DNA from: JANWHZ01 sp041487535
GTDB taxonomy: Bacteria; Patescibacteriota; Saccharimonadia; Saccharimonadales; UBA4665
Length of the DNA: 27,104 nucleotides
Direction: 5' to 3'
NCBI GenBank assembly: GCA_041487535.1
Contig: JBGPNM010000011.1
Location: forward strand, 1-27,104
Under the pieces are notes generated by a model. That model did not search any database and was not told where the DNA came from. It saw nothing but the letters and a program-made list of their open reading frames with translations. Positions 1 through 7,483 of the stretch are shown piece after piece. Position numbers and translations under genes: made by a program. Position 1 is the first letter of the stretch. Each line of letters opens with the position of its first letter.

Positions 1-516
1 AAACAAACGGGCTATCTGGGTGTAAGCGCTTATCAGGGACAGCATGGCGTGAATGTGGTGCGCTCCACCTGGTCAGCACCGATTGTGGCGGCCGGCGTCG
101 TTAAGCAGTTTACGGTACTGACATTTGAAGGTTTGGGTAAGGCAATAGCAGGACTGGGCAGTACCATTGCCGGCGGCGTCACGGGCAACACGGTTGCGCG
201 CCGGGCCGGGCAGGATCAGGCGTCGTCGCAGGTTTCCGGGCCAGTCGGTATATTCTTTGTGTTTAAATACGGCAGCGCGCTCGGTTATCGCTACATTCTG
301 CTGATTGTCGCCATCCTGTCGCTGACATTAGCTATTATGAATATTTTGCCTATTCCCGCGCTGGACGGCGGCCGTTTGTGGCTGATGCTATTTACCCGGG
401 CAATCAGAAAACCACTGACACCTAAGCGCGAAGAAGCCATTAACGCCACCGGTTTTGCGTTGCTGATCGGGCTCATCATATTGGTGACTATTGTCGATGT
501 CAAAAGATTCCTCTAA
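1..516 (+). CDS. M50 site-2 protease (RseP-like), C-terminal part
   Basis: The reading frame is open from the first base, so the gene begins before the window and only its last ~171 codons are present. Visible are the tail of what looks like a PDZ domain (GYLGVSA near the start), several hydrophobic membrane segments, and the family's second metal-binding motif, NILPIPALDGGR (bases 340-375). In this motif the Asp of LDGG is the third zinc ligand of intramembrane M50 proteases. The HExxH half of the active site must lie upstream. Family members cut membrane-anchored regulators or signal-peptide remnants inside the membrane. The end overlaps the next gene by about 20 bases, and that gene is also an intramembrane protease, so the two are probably co-expressed. 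Confidence 0.9.
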   Translation, partial: KQTGYLGVSAYQGQHGVNVVRSTWSAPIVAAGVVKQFTVLTFEGLGKAIAGLGSTIAGGVTGNTVARRAGQDQASSQVSGPVGIFFVFKYGSALGYRYILLIVAILSLTLAIMNILPIPALDGGRLWLMLFTRAIRKPLTPKREEAINATGFALLIGLIILVTIVDVKRFL

Positions 517-1288
517 ACCCGCAGCAGCAGCGTTAAAGCGGCCGTTACATGGCGCGCGTATAGCCGGTCTTGCGCTCGGCGCCACGGTGGTCCTATTCTT
601 CGCTGCTCAGATTATCGGCGGTTTGATTGTGGGCATTATCCCGGTCGTGTATCACTGGTTCGGTGGACAGGGCGGCAGTTGGCTGAAGGATGGCTCTGTA
701 GCTGTCCAATTTGCCTATGGGTTGCTGGCAGATGGGCTGATTATCGGTGGCGTAATGCTGCTGCTGAAGTGGTTCCGCTGGCGTCCAGAAACGATTGGAT
801 TGAAAGTACCAAAAGCGCAGCACATCTTATTTGGCGTCTTGGCCGCAGTGCCGTATTACGTATTGTTTATCGCGGTCGTGGCCATTGTTGGCGTGCTGAT
901 ACCGTCGCTGAATATTAGCCAAAAGCAAGAGCTCGGCTTTGATTCCGTTCATGGCCAGCTGTCGCTAATCCTGACGTTTGTCGGCCTTGTCGTTGTACCG
1001 CCCCTTGCGGAAGAAATTGCAATGCGCGGGTTTCTTTACACCGGTTTGCGGCAATGGATGCCTAAGATTGTAGCTGCGCTTATAGTGAGCGGCCTGTTCG
1101 GCGCGGCGCATTTGGCTGAAGGGGGTGATGCTGGGCCGCTCTGGGTCGGTGCAATCGATACCTTCATGCTGTCGCTGGTGTTGGTGTTCTTGCGCGAAAA
1201 AACCGGTAACTTGTGGGCGGGCATTACATTGCACGCCATAAAAAATGGCGTGGCGTTTGTTTCTCTCTACATTCTCGCTCTTCACTAG
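497..1288 (+). CDS. CPBP family intramembrane glutamic endopeptidase
   Basis: A 263-residue polytopic membrane protein of the CPBP (Abi/CAAX prenyl protease 2, Rce1-like) family. The three hallmark motifs are present: EEIAMRG (Glu172-Glu173 and Arg177), FGAAH (His205) and HAIKNG (His246, Asn250). These glutamates and histidines form the catalytic centre in Rce1-type enzymes. About seven to eight hydrophobic segments are visible. An in-frame TTG at 491 is possible, but the ATG at 497 gives a normal polar N-terminus. Either start overlaps the end of the upstream M50 gene, suggesting translational coupling. Bacterial members act in processing of peptides or immunity proteins; the substrate here is unknown. 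Confidence 0.88.
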   Translation: MSKDSSKPAAAALKRPLHGARIAGLALGATVVLFFAAQIIGGLIVGIIPVVYHWFGGQGGSWLKDGSVAVQFAYGLLADGLIIGGVMLLLKWFRWRPETIGLKVPKAQHILFGVLAAVPYYVLFIAVVAIVGVLIPSLNISQKQELGFDSVHGQLSLILTFVGLVVVPPLAEEIAMRGFLYTGLRQWMPKIVAALIVSGLFGAAHLAEGGDAGPLWVGAIDTFMLSLVLVFLREKTGNLWAGITLHAIKNGVAFVSLYILALH

Positions 1289-1290
1289 TG

Positions 1291-1299
1291 TGCTACAAT
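1291..1299 (+). promoter_or_regulatory. Extended -10 promoter for proS
   Basis: TGCTACAAT has the form TGN plus a -10 hexamer, directly after the CPBP stop codon. No good -35 hexamer lies 17 bases upstream. Initiation here gives a leader of about 130 bases before proS, unlike most promoters in the window. Confidence 0.5.
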
Positions 1300-1434
1300 G
1301 ATGGGCAATGCATACGTCTACAATAACCGCGGTGCGTCCGTATACTACCTTCACGCCGGCCGGCAGGCCGAAGTCTATTATTATTTAGTGCGCCAACTCT
1401 TTTTACCTTAATAGATCGCTAAGGAGTAGCCTTT

Positions 1435-2685
1435 ATGAAAATGAGTGAGTTGTTTACTAAGACCAGCAAAACTGTCCCCGCCGACGAGACTGCCAAAAAC
1501 GCCCAATTGCTTATCAAGGCTGGTTTTATCCATAAAGAAATGGCCGGCGTGTATGCCTACCTGCCGCTGGGATTACGGGTGCTAGAGAATATAAAAACGA
1601 TTGTCCGTGAGGAGATGAACGCTCTTGGCGGGCAGGAGCTTATCATGACCAGTCTGCAGCGCCGAGAGCTATGGGAAAAGACTGACCGCTGGGACGACGC
1701 GAAAGTCGATGTGTGGTTCAAATCGAAGTTTAAGAACGGCACGGAAGTGGGTTTCGGCTGGTCGCACGAAGAGCAGATTACTGAAATGATGAAGAACTAT
1801 ATTTCCAGCTATCGTGATCTTCCGGCCAACGTCTATCAGTTTCAAACGAAGCTGCGCAACGAGTTGCGCTCCAAGAGCGGCATCATGCGCGGGCGAGAAT
1901 TCGTAATGAAAGATTTGTATTCCTATTCACGAAGTGACACCGAACATCAGAAGTTCTACGATGCCGTTACGCAAGCATATCTGAGGGTGTTTGAACGCGT
2001 CGGTCTGGGCGATATAACTTACGTAACGTTCGCTTCCGGCGGTGCATTCACCCAATTTAGTCACGAATTCCAAACCGTAAGCGAAGCGGGCGAGGATACG
2101 ATTTACCTTGATCGCAGCCGCAAGCTGGCCATAAACGATGAGGTGTATACGGATGAGGTACTACGGCAGCTCGGCCTGGATAAGGGCAAGCTTGAAAAAG
2201 TTCAAGCGGCGGAAGTGGGTAATATTTTTAGCTTTGGCACCGCGAAGAGTGAGCAGCTCGGATTATATTTTACTGACGAGGATGGCACCGACAAGCCGGT
2301 AGTACTGGGATCGTATGGAATCGGTGTGACACGCCTAATGGGCGTGATTGTCGAGCATTTTGCCGACGACAAGGGTATTGTCTGGCCAGAGGCTGTGGCG
2401 CCGTTCAAAGTCCATCTTGTCCGGATTGGCGACAGCGAAAAAGTGGTCAAGCAAGCTGAGCAGTTATATTCTGTATTGACAGCCGCCGGGATTTCTATAT
2501 TATATGATAACCGTAACATGCGGCCAGGCGAGATGTTCGCTGACGCAGACCTCATAGGTTCGCCGCATAGAATTGTCATCAGCGACAAAACAGCTGCGGC
2601 TAAGACCTACGAGTACAAGGCACGGACGAGCGACAAGGCTACCCAAATGAGCGAATCAGAATTAATGGGTAGGTTCGCCAAGTAA
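1435..2685 (+). CDS. proS: Prolyl-tRNA synthetase, short form
   Basis: Class II synthetase that charges tRNA-Pro. At 416 residues it is much shorter than the ~570-residue bacterial type. The region following SHEFQTVSEAGEDT runs almost directly into the second half of the catalytic domain (YFTDEDGTDKPVVLGSYGIG, with motif 3 ...IGVTRLMGVIVEH). The INS editing domain that hydrolyses Ala-tRNA-Pro is therefore absent, as in alphaproteobacterial and mitochondrial ProRS. Motif 2 region (RGREFVMKDLYSYS) and the C-terminal anticodon-binding domain (from about residue 325) are intact. The start is fixed by AAGGAG at 1421-1426, eight bases before the ATG. A long leader precedes the gene. Mischarged Ala-tRNA-Pro would need another deacylase or be tolerated. 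Confidence 0.95.
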   Translation: MKMSELFTKTSKTVPADETAKNAQLLIKAGFIHKEMAGVYAYLPLGLRVLENIKTIVREEMNALGGQELIMTSLQRRELWEKTDRWDDAKVDVWFKSKFKNGTEVGFGWSHEEQITEMMKNYISSYRDLPANVYQFQTKLRNELRSKSGIMRGREFVMKDLYSYSRSDTEHQKFYDAVTQAYLRVFERVGLGDITYVTFASGGAFTQFSHEFQTVSEAGEDTIYLDRSRKLAINDEVYTDEVLRQLGLDKGKLEKVQAAEVGNIFSFGTAKSEQLGLYFTDEDGTDKPVVLGSYGIGVTRLMGVIVEHFADDKGIVWPEAVAPFKVHLVRIGDSEKVVKQAEQLYSVLTAAGISILYDNRNMRPGEMFADADLIGSPHRIVISDKTAAAKTYEYKARTSDKATQMSESELMGRFAK

Positions 2686-2762
2686 TGTTCCGTGTGGCAC
2701 CAGCCGGTCTGTTAGCCGGAGACAAGTATTAGGGAAGTAATACCAAAGGAGTATTGACAAAC

Positions 2763-3230
2763 ATGTTGAAGAAAACTTATCGGCTAACCCGTGACGGAGC
2801 AGAAGAATTGCGCAAAGAGCTCGATATGCTTGTTTCCGAACGCAGCGCCGTCGCTGACCGCATAAAGACCGCGCGTGAGTTCGGTGATTTGTCTGAGAAT
2901 GCCGAGTACCAGTCGGCGCAGGCGGAGCATGAGAAGAACGAAGCCCGCATTCAGGAAATACAACATATCCTGCAGAACGTCGAAATTATAACTTCGCCGC
3001 AAAACGGCAGCAAGACCGTCCAACTTGGTTGCAAGATCAAGCTAAAAAGCGCCGACGGCAGAAGCAAGGCATTCCAGGTTGTAGGTACCGTCGAGGCCGA
3101 CCCGCTGGAAGGCAAAATTTCCGACGAGTCGCCTATCGGCAAGTCGTTGCTGGGCAAAAAGGTGGGCGAGCAGATAGAGATCAAGACGCCGACCGAGACC
3201 GCTGCCTACGAAGTTATCGAGATTTCCTAA
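2763..3230 (+). CDS. greA: Transcription elongation factor GreA
   Basis: 155 residues, the normal GreA length. The N-terminal half is the antiparallel coiled coil that enters the RNA polymerase secondary channel. It carries the acidic tip motif EFGDLSENAEY (about residues 39-49), whose Asp and Glu stimulate transcript cleavage in backtracked complexes. The C-terminal half is FKBP-like (ISDESPIGKSLLGKKVGEQIEI). The ATG at 2763 is preferred over the in-frame TTG at 2754 because AAAGGAG at 2745-2751 would be only two bases from the TTG but eleven from the ATG. It follows proS by 77 bases and may be co-transcribed with it. Confidence 0.95.
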   Translation: MLKKTYRLTRDGAEELRKELDMLVSERSAVADRIKTAREFGDLSENAEYQSAQAEHEKNEARIQEIQHILQNVEIITSPQNGSKTVQLGCKIKLKSADGRSKAFQVVGTVEADPLEGKISDESPIGKSLLGKKVGEQIEIKTPTETAAYEVIEIS

Positions 3231-3268
3231 CGCTTACGCGGCTTCTTGCCTCCAAGTGATATGCCGAA

Positions 3269-3284
3269 TATCGGCCGCCCGATA
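3269..3284 (+). terminator. Small hairpin after greA, possible terminator
   Basis: TATCGG and CCGATA form a perfect six-base stem with a four-base loop, followed by an A/T-rich run (CTTAATTA) but no real T tract. It sits between greA and the lysS promoter, where a terminator would be expected. Weak evidence. Confidence 0.35.
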
Positions 3285-3302
3285 CTTAATTACACATATG
3301 TC

Positions 3303-3311
3303 TGGTACTAT
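3303..3311 (+). promoter_or_regulatory. Extended -10 promoter for lysS, leaderless layout
   Basis: TGGTACTAT ends eight bases before the lysS ATG, so the transcript would begin at or next to the start codon. No Shine-Dalgarno sequence lies between. Confidence 0.5.
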
Positions 3312-3319
3312 TGTAGACA

Positions 3320-4867
3320 ATGGCAACACTGAAAGAACTGCGCGACGAGCGTTTGCGTAAATTGGACGAACTGAAGAAGCTGGGAGTCAATCCTTATCCG
3401 GCACGGTCGGACGCGGCAGAATTTGCCGGACATGCTGAGAGTACACGTACGACTAAGCGTATAAAGGAGAGGTATAGTGAGTTTGAGGGGCAGATACTTA
3501 TCGTTGCAGGTCGCGTAACAAGTATTAGAAAGCACGGGCAGATAGCTTTCATGAGTGTTAAACAACAAAACGAAACCATTCAGCTTTTTCTGCAATCCTC
3601 AAAACTTTCGGATGCCAGATATAGTAATAGCGAGCTTAATTTCGACAATATAAACTTATTGGATACGGGTGATATTATCGAGATTAAAGGCGCACTGATT
3701 AAGTCTAAAACGGGCGAGATTACTATTGATGTTGAGCACCTGCGCCTGCTTTCTAAGGCATTGCGCCCGATGCCTACTGCCCACGACGGGTTTACGAATA
3801 AAGAAGAACGCCTGCGTCGCCGTTACGTGGATATGAACATCAACCGAGATGTCTACGAGCGTTTTATCCGTCGCAGCCGTTTCTGGCAGGCGACCCGCCA
3901 GTATCTCATTGATAATGGGTTTATCGAGATTAACATTCCGGTGCTGGAGCATACCACGGGTGGCGCTGATGCTAATCCGTTTGTCACCCATATGGACGCG
4001 CTTGACCAGGACTTTTATTTGCGTATCAGCCATGAGTTGCCGCTGAAGCGTTTGATCGGTGCCGGGTACGAAAAGGTCTTCGATATCGGGCCGCGCTTTA
4101 GAAACGAAAACTATTCGGACGAGCATTTGCCTGAGCATGTCGCAATGGAGTGGTATTGGGCGTACGCCGACTGGCAGGACGGCATGAAGTTTATGACCGA
4201 TATGTACCGTTATGTGTTGCAGCAAACCTTCGGCAAACTGCAATTCAAAATCGGTGAGTTCGAAGTCGACCTAAGCAAAGATTGGGAGCAGTGGGATTAT
4301 GCGGAAACAATCCAGAAGCATTACGGCTTAGATGTCTATCACTGCACGTTGGATGAGGTGAAGAAGGCGCTCGCCGATAATAAGTTAGAGGTCGAAAAGA
4401 CAGAGAATAAGGCTCGCGGTATAGACAAGCTCTGGAAGCATATCCGTAAAGATGTCGCCGGCCCGGTGTGGTTGATCAATACGCCCGTGTTCATCAGCCC
4501 GTTGTCTAAGACGAATCCTGATCGGCCTGATACGGTTCAGCGCTTTCAGCCGATCGTCGCAGGGAGCGAAATCGGCAACGGCTTCAGTGAGCTCAACGAT
4601 CCGCTTGATCAACTGCAGCGTTTTATAGAGCAGCAGCATATGCGGGATGCCGGCGATGCCGAGGCCATGATGCTCGACATTGATTACATCGAGATGCTGG
4701 AATACGGCATGCCGCCGGCCTGCGGGTGGGGTTACAGCGAAAGGGTCTTTTGGATATTCGAAGGCGTAACGGCCCGAGAAGGCGTGCCATTCCCACAGCT
4801 CCGCAGCGAAGTCGACGAGACAACAAAAACGATTTATCCGGAGCTCTATACCAAACCAAAAGCTTAA
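3320..4867 (+). CDS. lysS: Lysyl-tRNA synthetase, class II
   Basis: 515 residues, a typical class II LysRS. An N-terminal OB-fold anticodon-binding domain (about 58-145, with VAGRVTSIRKHGQIAF) is followed by the catalytic domain. This has motif 2 (GPRFRNE, residues 257-263, then HVAMEWYWAYADW) and motif 3 (CGWGYSERVFWIFEG near the C-terminus), where the conserved Arg contacts ATP. The gene has its own extended -10 element eight bases before the ATG and no Shine-Dalgarno site. The first 450 bases are richer in ATA and AGA codons than the neighbours. Motif 3 is a little unusual (WGYSER instead of the common GIGIDR), but the key Gly and Arg remain. Confidence 0.94.
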   Translation: MATLKELRDERLRKLDELKKLGVNPYPARSDAAEFAGHAESTRTTKRIKERYSEFEGQILIVAGRVTSIRKHGQIAFMSVKQQNETIQLFLQSSKLSDARYSNSELNFDNINLLDTGDIIEIKGALIKSKTGEITIDVEHLRLLSKALRPMPTAHDGFTNKEERLRRRYVDMNINRDVYERFIRRSRFWQATRQYLIDNGFIEINIPVLEHTTGGADANPFVTHMDALDQDFYLRISHELPLKRLIGAGYEKVFDIGPRFRNENYSDEHLPEHVAMEWYWAYADWQDGMKFMTDMYRYVLQQTFGKLQFKIGEFEVDLSKDWEQWDYAETIQKHYGLDVYHCTLDEVKKALADNKLEVEKTENKARGIDKLWKHIRKDVAGPVWLINTPVFISPLSKTNPDRPDTVQRFQPIVAGSEIGNGFSELNDPLDQLQRFIEQQHMRDAGDAEAMMLDIDYIEMLEYGMPPACGWGYSERVFWIFEGVTAREGVPFPQLRSEVDETTKTIYPELYTKPKA

Positions 4868-4887
4868 TTGCGGACAATCGTGAGCCC

Positions 4888-4907
4888 TGCTACTATCCAA
4901 GTAGTAG
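4888..4907 (+). promoter_or_regulatory. Extended -10 with overlapping inverted repeat upstream of marC-like gene
   Basis: TGCTACTAT (4888-4896) is an extended -10. It overlaps an inverted repeat, CTACTA (4890-4895) and TAGTAG (4902-4907), with a six-base gap. The repeat spans the -10 and the expected start point, as an operator would, but it is short enough to be chance. Confidence 0.4.
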
Positions 4908-4923
4908 TTTTGCCGCAAACGAT

Positions 4924-5514
4924 ATGCAAAGATTTCTTACCGACACTATAACGATCTTTTTTCTGATGGACTCTATCGGTACTATCCCGATATTCATGTC
5001 CTTGACCAAGAACGTATCGCCGGCAAGGCGCGTGAGGATGGGGTTATATGCTTCGTTGATAGCGGGTATTATTGTCCTCGCGTTCGCATTGTTCGGACAG
5101 GCGATACTGCATCAATTCGGGCTGTCGATGGGTGCGCTGCGGCTCGGCGGCGGCTTGTTGCTATTGTACATATCGTTTGAGATGATCTTCGCCGGCCAGT
5201 CAATGCACAGCGATACGCCGGATACAAGAAGCATCGTAGTTTCACCCCTGGCTATTCCCATGCTGGCTGGTCCGGGCAGTATGTCGTTCGCCATGATTTC
5301 GTTCGCGAATGCCGACGCAGTCGGACGGGTTGGAGTAGTGCTCGCTATTATTGCCGCCTCGGCAGTTGGTGCCATTTTGCTTGCTTTGGCGGGGGAAATA
5401 ACCAAACTTCTCGGCAAGGAGGCGCTTCGCGGCATAGAGAGAATTACCGCCATACTGTTGGCTATCATCGCATCACAGATGATTATGCTCGGCATCAAAG
5501 CATTCTTCCTATAA
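4924..5514 (+). CDS. MarC family integral membrane protein
   Basis: 196 residues with about six transmembrane helices, the usual size and topology of the MarC (UPF0056) family. The signature segment VVSPLAIPMLAGPGSM (around residues 104-119) matches the conserved proline/glycine stretch of the family. Despite the name, MarC is not established as a multidrug resistance protein and its transport substrate is unknown. The open frame extends upstream into lysS, but the ATG at 4924 fits the promoter and the family N-terminus (a membrane helix beginning within ten residues). No Shine-Dalgarno site is visible. Confidence 0.88.
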   Translation: MQRFLTDTITIFFLMDSIGTIPIFMSLTKNVSPARRVRMGLYASLIAGIIVLAFALFGQAILHQFGLSMGALRLGGGLLLLYISFEMIFAGQSMHSDTPDTRSIVVSPLAIPMLAGPGSMSFAMISFANADAVGRVGVVLAIIAASAVGAILLALAGEITKLLGKEALRGIERITAILLAIIASQMIMLGIKAFFL

Positions 5515-5538
5515 GTTAGGCGGTTTCGACTTGCTAAC

Positions 5539-5547
5539 TGGTACAAT
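5539..5547 (+). promoter_or_regulatory. Extended -10 promoter, leaderless layout, metallopeptidase gene
   Basis: TGGTACAAT ends six bases before the ATG at 5554. No Shine-Dalgarno site and no recognisable -35 box. Confidence 0.55.
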
Positions 5548-5553
5548 CGAACC

Positions 5554-5928
5554 ATGATTACAGTCAGTGACGAGGAATTTCAAACCCTCATTGATGGAGC
5601 GATGGCGACGCTGCCGCAGGAGCATGCAGGGCGTCTCGAAAATGTGGCGATCCTGTACGAGTACGATCCAACGCCGGAGCAGCGCGAGAAACTGCAGCTG
5701 CGCCACGACCAAACGTTGTTCGGCTTGTACGAAGGTGTGCCGCTTAGCCAGCGGCAGGGGGTGACGCGTCTGTATCCGGACAAAATCACCATCTTCAAGA
5801 ATCCGATGTGCGCCAGCGTGAACACGACCGGAGAGCTGAAGGAACAAATCCGTCACACACTTTGGCATGAGATTGCGCATTACTACGGTTTAGGCCATAG
5901 CCGCATTCACGAGCTTGAGGGAAAGTAG
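5554..5928 (+). CDS. Minimal zincin-like metallopeptidase (PF06262-type)
   Basis: A 124-residue soluble protein with the extended zinc-binding motif HEIAHYYGLGH (His105, Glu106, His109, His115) close to the C-terminus. This is the layout of the small 'metallopeptidase family' (formerly DUF1025). The N-terminal part (VSDEEFQTLIDGAM) and the central YPDKITIFKNPM segment also fit that family. No signal peptide, so it is presumably cytoplasmic. Biological substrates are not known for the family. The gene has its own promoter with a leaderless layout. The next gene has a strong Shine-Dalgarno site and may be transcribed separately. Confidence 0.88.
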   Translation: MITVSDEEFQTLIDGAMATLPQEHAGRLENVAILYEYDPTPEQREKLQLRHDQTLFGLYEGVPLSQRQGVTRLYPDKITIFKNPMCASVNTTGELKEQIRHTLWHEIAHYYGLGHSRIHELEGK

Positions 5929-5987
5929 CCGTGCTGTTGTGCAGGCTGTAAATTGCCGCTACCGCGTAACATAAAAGGAGGATGATT

Positions 5988-6566
5988 ATGAACACAGCGC
6001 TTACCATCGCCGTAATTGAAGGAACGACCCGGGAAAAACGACTGTCAATCAAGGCGGCTCGGTACATTGCCGAGTTTGGCCGTAAGCAGCCGGAAGTGGA
6101 GATTATCTTTGTCGATCCGAAGGACTTTACATTTCCGGGTGATGGCAACGATCCGGAAGGGAAAGATCCGCGCTACACCGAAATAACTGCGAGGGCTGAT
6201 GCCTTTTTCATCGTGACACCGGAGTATAACCATAGCTTCCCCGGCTCGCTGAAACGTCTGCTGGACAGCGAATTGGCAAATTATAACCACAAGCCGGTAG
6301 CCTTTGCTGGTTGCAGCGATGGTAATTGGGGTGGGGTGCGGGCTGTAGAATCGCTAGTGCCGGCAGTGCGAGAGACGGGACTGGTGGCGCTGTCGTGGGA
6401 CGTATATTTCCCGCGCGCTCAAGATATATTTGATGAGACGGGTGCGATGAAGCCGGAATACGAGCCGCGCTACGCTAAGAATCTCCAGAAGCTATATGAC
6501 GAGCTCATCTGGATGGCAAAGTTATTCAAAGCCGGCCGCGAAGATTTGGCCGCAAGCAAACAGTAA
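5988..6566 (+). CDS. NAD(P)H-dependent FMN reductase family protein
   Basis: 192 residues with a flavodoxin-like fold. The N-terminal strand and loop (IAVIEGTTREKRLS) would bind the FMN phosphate, and TPEYNHSFPGSLKRLLD matches the PEYN-x(3)-PG-x-LK motif of the NADPH-dependent FMN reductase / azoreductase-like family. It probably reduces flavins, quinones or similar acceptors; the physiological acceptor is not deducible. AAAGGAGG (5974-5981) lies six bases before the ATG at 5988, so this start is chosen over the ATG at 5982, which would touch the ribosome-binding site. Confidence 0.88.
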   Translation: MNTALTIAVIEGTTREKRLSIKAARYIAEFGRKQPEVEIIFVDPKDFTFPGDGNDPEGKDPRYTEITARADAFFIVTPEYNHSFPGSLKRLLDSELANYNHKPVAFAGCSDGNWGGVRAVESLVPAVRETGLVALSWDVYFPRAQDIFDETGAMKPEYEPRYAKNLQKLYDELIWMAKLFKAGREDLAASKQ

Positions 6567-6622
6567 TCCAAGTCGTAGCAGTGACCCCTAACACGGAACG
6601 TACCGAAGCCGGCGAGCGCTTG

Positions 6623-6631
6623 TGCTATAAT
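6623..6631 (+). promoter_or_regulatory. Extended consensus -10 promoter
   Basis: TGCTATAAT is a full consensus extended -10, about 30 bases before the ATG at 6661. An ATG at 6656 in another frame (two codons, then TGA) overlaps the start region. Confidence 0.6.
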
Positions 6632-6660
6632 AAGCTACTGATAAACGGACGAGCCATGGG

Positions 6661-7479
6661 ATGACGCGGTTTCTGAGCCTCCTGATACTCTTCCTGCACA
6701 CCGTATCCGACCTTCGGCGCAGAACTACTTTGGTTGCAACTGCGACCGTGCTGTTGGTCGCGGCAACGGTTATTGTTGCTAGCACAGTCGTTGTCGATGC
6801 GGCATCCAATCCGCGCGGCGCGCGGTATAGCGACCTGCAGGGCAAGATTGTTACGCAGCTGCACTCGGTAGAGTCATTTTCATCGCTGATCCATAATAAA
6901 CACGTAGATACCGCCATGCTGCGCACAGTAACGAAGAAAAAAGCGGCAAACGTGTCTGCGTCGCTGAAGGTAGCCGAAGTACCGAAAGAACTGGCGGTGG
7001 CGGAGCCGCCGGTTGCTGATGCTGTCCAAGAGCAAGGTGGTACGCTAGCGGCAGATGGTGTAACCTCAGGGCCGACGGCTACGCCGATGCTCGCGCCGCC
7101 TCGGGTTGGTCCTGCTATTCAGCTTGCGTCGTCAGCAACGACGTGCAAGCAAGGGCAGCGGTGGGTGGATATTCCTTCGGCGCAGCTTACGTGGCCGAAT
7201 CCGCTTAGTAGCGATACGTCGCTCGTATGGTACTGGGAAACTCGCATTGAGGGTGATAGTACTGTTGCCGTGCCGCCGATCTCGTCCGATCATATTAACC
7301 AGACTATAGCCGCGGGTGCGACTGTCGTTACCTTGAATGCTGCCGATGCTACGCAGCCGCTTTTGAGCGCCCCGGTTGGCATCGGTTACACGTACAACGT
7401 CCGTCTGCATATCACTGCGCCGTTTGATCTTGCCTCCGGCTGGGTGAGTGTGCCGCAGAGTCCCGCTCCGTGCCAGTAA
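6661..7479 (+). CDS. Membrane-anchored extracytoplasmic protein of unknown function
   Basis: I do not recognise this 272-residue protein. It has a basic, hydrophobic N-terminus and a strong transmembrane segment at about 22-46, which looks like an uncleaved anchor or signal. A low-complexity linker rich in Ala, Pro, Val and Glu follows (about 100-155). The C-terminal part (160-272) is probably a beta-rich domain (QRWVDIPSAQLTW, YTYNVRLHITAPF), bracketed by the only two cysteines, Cys162 and Cys271, which could form a disulfide outside the cell. The two-residue-from-end Cys suggests the domain is complete. The gene converges on the ABC-F gene with only four bases between the stops. Confidence 0.72.
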   Translation: MTRFLSLLILFLHTVSDLRRRTTLVATATVLLVAATVIVASTVVVDAASNPRGARYSDLQGKIVTQLHSVESFSSLIHNKHVDTAMLRTVTKKKAANVSASLKVAEVPKELAVAEPPVADAVQEQGGTLAADGVTSGPTATPMLAPPRVGPAIQLASSATTCKQGQRWVDIPSAQLTWPNPLSSDTSLVWYWETRIEGDSTVAVPPISSDHINQTIAAGATVVTLNAADATQPLLSAPVGIGYTYNVRLHITAPFDLASGWVSVPQSPAPCQ

Positions 7480-7483
7480 CGAG

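Noticed and set aside
4726..4923. Upstream extension of the MarC-like gene into lysS
   Set aside because: The added residues are basic, overlap the lysS coding frame and precede the promoter at 4888; the family N-terminus fits the ATG at 4924.
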